Positions 61,286-64,000 of a stretch of 64,000 nt of DNA are shown here, in pieces; positions within the stretch are counted from its first letter, which is position 1; each line of letters starts with the position of its first letter. The DNA is from Pseudomonas koreensis (GTDB taxonomy: Bacteria; Pseudomonadota; Gammaproteobacteria; Pseudomonadales; Pseudomonadaceae), in NCBI RefSeq assembly GCF_024169245.1, contig NZ_JALJWP010000001.1:4403501-4467500 (forward strand), given 5' to 3'. The translations under genes and the position numbers were made by a program. The notes below the pieces were generated by a model. The model did not search any database, was not told where the DNA came from, and saw only the letters and a list, made by a program, of their open reading frames with translations.

Positions 61286-62635
61286 TTATTCCTCGGTCAA
61301 CGCGGAACCGGCGCGATCGAGCAGCGGTTTGAACAGGTAGTTGAGGAGTGAACGCTCACCGGTGCGCACGAACATTTCCGCTGGCATGCCGGGTTTGATC
61401 ACCAGGCCGTTGAGTTTTTCCATCGCCTGATCGCTAACGCTGCTGCGCAACACGTAATACGGCACGCCGGTTTTCTCATCGACCATCTGGTCGGCGGAGA
61501 TCAGGCTGACCTCGCCGGGCACACGCGGAGTTTTGCTCTGATTGAAGGCGGTAAACAGAATGTCCACCGGCAGATGCGTGCCGACCTTGTCGATCAGGTT
61601 GATCGGCAAATGCCCTTCCACTTCCAGTGTGGTGCCTTGCGGAACGATCTCCAGCAGGGTTTCGCCCTGACGCACCACGGCGCCTTCAGTGTGCACGCCG
61701 AGATTGACCGCTACGCCATCGGCAGTCGCCAGGATTTCGCTGTGTTGCAGGTCAAAACCGGCGGAGGTCAATTGCTCGGACAGGGTCACGCTTTTCAACT
61801 GCGCGTCGGCCAGTTGCGTGCGGACTTCCTTCTGGTATTCCTCACCGTGCTGTTGCAATTTCAGGCGCGACTCAAGAATGCCCTGCTCGACGCGCCCGCT
61901 TTCGCCGGTGTTTTCCGCCAGCTGTTGCTGCACTTGCGACAGTTGCCGCTGGTAGTCCATCAAGCGGTTGCGCGGAATGTAGCCGTTGTCGGCCAGCGGT
62001 TGCAGGTTGCTCAGTTGTTGCTGCAAAGAGCTGGCCTGGGCATTGAGGTCGCTGCGCGCGCGGCGCATCCCGGCCAGTTGCGCAGTGGCGCCTTCGATAT
62101 TGGCGCGCAGTGCCGCCTGCTCACGTGAGAACGCTTCGCGGCGGCTGCTGAACAGTTGCCGCTGGCCTTCCAGCACCAACGCCAGACGCGGGTCCGGGTC
62201 ATTGCTCAGCTCAGGCGGAAAGGTCACTTGTTTGAGGTTGTCGCGCTCGGCCTGCCAGCGCGCAAGGCTGGCCCAGGCCATGCGGTACTGCGCCTGCAGC
62301 GATTGCACGTCGGCCGCCACCTGCGTCTGGTCGAGGCGGAACAGCGGCTGGCCCTGCTTCACGATTTCGCCTTCGCGCACCAGAATCCGGCTGACCACGC
62401 CGCTGCTCATCGACTGCACAGCCTTGCGTTTGCCCGAGACCACCACCGTGCCCTGCACCGGAATGCCCTGATCGAGCGGCGCCAGTGCCGCCCAGGTAAA
62501 GAAACTGCCAGCGCCGACGATGGCCAGGATCCAGCCCATGCGCGCGAAGAATTTCGCATCGCGTTCCGGGCGCTCGGTGATGTAGGCGTGTTCCATGTTC
62601 GCTTCGTTTTCAGTGTTCATGCTGGCGCTGCTCAT
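61286..62635 (-). CDS. aprE: Type I secretion membrane fusion protein
   Basis: An HlyD/PrtE-type periplasmic adaptor of 449 residues. One N-terminal membrane helix (about 33-53), a biotinyl-lipoyl-like half ([23 protein letters not shown]), a long coiled coil (about 100-290) and the C-terminal beta-barrel segment with [16 protein letters not shown]. It bridges AprD and AprF. It overlaps aprD by four bases (ATGA). Confidence 0.94.
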   Translation of the reverse strand: MSSASMNTENEANMEHAYITERPERDAKFFARMGWILAIVGAGSFFTWAALAPLDQGIPVQGTVVVSGKRKAVQSMSSGVVSRILVREGEIVKQGQPLFRLDQTQVAADVQSLQAQYRMAWASLARWQAERDNLKQVTFPPELSNDPDPRLALVLEGQRQLFSSRREAFSREQAALRANIEGATAQLAGMRRARSDLNAQASSLQQQLSNLQPLADNGYIPRNRLMDYQRQLSQVQQQLAENTGESGRVEQGILESRLKLQQHGEEYQKEVRTQLADAQLKSVTLSEQLTSAGFDLQHSEILATADGVAVNLGVHTEGAVVRQGETLLEIVPQGTTLEVEGHLPINLIDKVGTHLPVDILFTAFNQSKTPRVPGEVSLISADQMVDEKTGVPYYVLRSSVSDQAMEKLNGLVIKPGMPAEMFVRTGERSLLNYLFKPLLDRAGSALTEE

Positions 62636-64000
62636 ACACCCGAATTCCTTGTCGTGGGCTGATACTGCCGGCTCATGCTGAGCCCGCCCGGTGCTTGTGC
62701 AGCTTTTTCTCGTTGCTGTTCCTGCTGGCCGGACAGTGCCTTGAGCACATCCTGACTTGGGCCGAACGCCTGCAAACGACCGTCGTTGAGCACTAACAGC
62801 TTGTCAGCCTGAGCCAGTACCGAAGAGCGGTGCGTAACCAGAATCACAGTGGTGCCCTGGGCCTTGAGTTGCGCAATAGCGCTGGCCAGTGCGGCTTCGC
62901 CAACGGTGTCGAGGTTGGAATTGGGCTCGTCGAGCACCACCAGACTTGGCGTGCCGTACAGCGCACGGGCCAGTGCCACGCGTTGCTTCTGGCCACCGGA
63001 CAAGCCGCTGCCGTCCTCGCCCAGTTGCGTGTCGTAGCCCTGCGGCAGGCGCAGGATCATCTCGTGCACGCCGGCTTGTTGCGCAGCGGTGACGACTTTT
63101 TGCGGATCGGCTTCGCTGAATCGCGCAATGTTTTCGGCGATGGAGCCGCTGAACAGCTCGATGTCTTGCGGCAGATAACCGATGTAAGGGCCGAGCTGAT
63201 CGCGGTTCCAACGATGAATATCCGCGCCATCCAGACGCACCGTACCGCCCAGCACCGGCCACACGCCGACCAGCACCCGGGCCAGCGTCGATTTGCCGGA
63301 ACCGGACGCGCCGAGCACACCGAGTACTTCCCCGGCACCGAGGTTGAAATTGACCATGTGCAATGTCGCGGTGCGCTGCCCGGGTGGGCCGGCGCTGACT
63401 TGCTCGAAGGTGATCTGGCCTTTCGGCGCTGGGAGTGCCATGGACTCGTCGCTTGGCGGAAAGGCCTGCAACAGCGCATCCAGACGCCGGTAAGCCAGCT
63501 TCGCCCCGCTCCACTGCTTCCATACGGCGATCAACTGATCGATCGGGCTCAATACCCGGCCCATCAGGATCGAACCGGCGATCATCATGCCGGCAGTCAT
63601 GTCGCCTTTGATCACCAGCAACGCGCCCAGGCCGAGCACCAAGGATTGCAGGCATAGACGCAGAGTCTTGCTCAACGAACTGATCACAGCGCCGGTGTCG
63701 CTGGCCTGATTCTGCAAGCCGAGAAACCGCGAGTGCACGCCAAACCAGCGTTTGCGCAGCGAACCGAGCATGCCCATGGCCTGAATGGTTTCGGCGTTAT
63801 GCAAGTGGCTGGTGGCCAACTGGCTGGACTGCTGGGAGAAACCAGCGGCCTCGCCCAGCGGCTTCTTGGTCATGTATTCGTTGAGGCAGGCCAGTGCGAT
63901 CAACAGCAACGCACCCGCCGTGGCCAATACACCGAGCCAGACGTTGAACAGGTAGATCACAAACAGATAGACCGGGAACCACGGCGCATCGAAGAAAGCG
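62632..64000 (-). CDS. aprD: Type I secretion ABC permease/ATPase (partial)
   Basis: The C-terminal 455 residues of AprD; the gene runs off the window end. The visible part has membrane helices, then the nucleotide-binding domain with Walker [10 protein letters not shown], signature LSGGQKQR, Walker B LVVLDEPN and the H-loop THRSS. It energises export of the lipases, and normally the AprX/AprA protease, which would lie beyond 64000. Confidence 0.94.
   Translation of the reverse strand, partial: AFFDAPWFPVYLFVIYLFNVWLGVLATAGALLLIALACLNEYMTKKPLGEAAGFSQQSSQLATSHLHNAETIQAMGMLGSLRKRWFGVHSRFLGLQNQASDTGAVISSLSKTLRLCLQSLVLGLGALLVIKGDMTAGMMIAGSILMGRVLSPIDQLIAVWKQWSGAKLAYRRLDALLQAFPPSDESMALPAPKGQITFEQVSAGPPGQRTATLHMVNFNLGAGEVLGVLGASGSGKSTLARVLVGVWPVLGGTVRLDGADIHRWNRDQLGPYIGYLPQDIELFSGSIAENIARFSEADPQKVVTAAQQAGVHEMILRLPQGYDTQLGEDGSGLSGGQKQRVALARALYGTPSLVVLDEPNSNLDTVGEAALASAIAQLKAQGTTVILVTHRSSVLAQADKLLVLNDGRLQAFGPSQDVLKALSGQQEQQREKAAQAPGGLSMSRQYQPTTRNSGV

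Overview
The window is a high-GC gamma-proteobacterial chromosome segment. It is almost certainly from the Pseudomonas fluorescens group. The evidence is the aprDEF-prtA-prtB-lipase exoenzyme locus, a PQQ glucose dehydrogenase beside an OprB porin, OprD-type porins, DUF6124-type small proteins, and dense REP hairpins of the 'TGTAGGAGTGAGCCTGCTCG' type. No phage or IS element is present.

Layout. 0.1-1.5 kb: an unusual winged-helix/REC/LuxR regulator coupled to a stand-alone receiver. 1.5-4.1 kb: a TetR repressor divergent from a short-chain dehydrogenase and a quinone-oxidoreductase-like gene. 4.5-8.3 kb: gcd and oprB (periplasmic glucose oxidation and uptake). 8.7-13.5 kb: a ProP-type transporter, an amidase and an OprD-type porin. 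13.8-15.5 kb: a three-lipoprotein operon. 15.6-27.2 kb: the accessory island. 27.3-37.0 kb: a complete selenoprotein module read leftward (fdnGHI, fdhE, selA, selB, selC), including an in-frame UGA for selenocysteine in fdnG. 37.3-42.1 kb: MalY/PatB-like lyase, SDR, Yip1-like protein, CPA1 antiporter and a small unknown. 42.3-48.8 kb: a membrane protein and the operon FAN1-like nuclease / Rad3-family helicase / hybrid histidine kinase. 49.4-64.0 kb: the type I secretion and exoenzyme locus, read leftward from aprD (cut by the window end) through aprE, aprF, prtA, prtB and a lid-less lipase paralogue to tliA.

The island at 15.6-27.2 kb is the most novel part. It holds two diverged copies of a cassette: an unknown gene (intact at 15.6 kb, a truncated pseudogene at 22 kb), a conserved promoter, a cloverleaf-like RNA, a DUF6124-type gene, and a very large repeat protein. 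In each copy a loop of the RNA is complementary to the Shine-Dalgarno region of its own DUF6124 gene. One strand of the RNA's closing stem can also pair with a segment just before that Shine-Dalgarno. Both pairings are kept by compensatory changes between the copies. This is the layout of the phage P1/P7 C4 antisense RNA. The two DUF6124 proteins differ at only one residue, yet their RNA loops have diverged together with their targets.

A 20-bp lux-box-like palindrome (ACCTGTCA-N4-TGACAGGT) lies upstream of four island genes. In three of them it sits at an identical distance from a -10-like hexamer. This suggests a LuxR-type regulon for the large Ig/RCC1 repeat proteins, a small jelly-roll-like protein and the unknown gene. 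The large proteins share N-terminal modules but have unrelated, lower-GC C-termini, and no signal peptide is visible.
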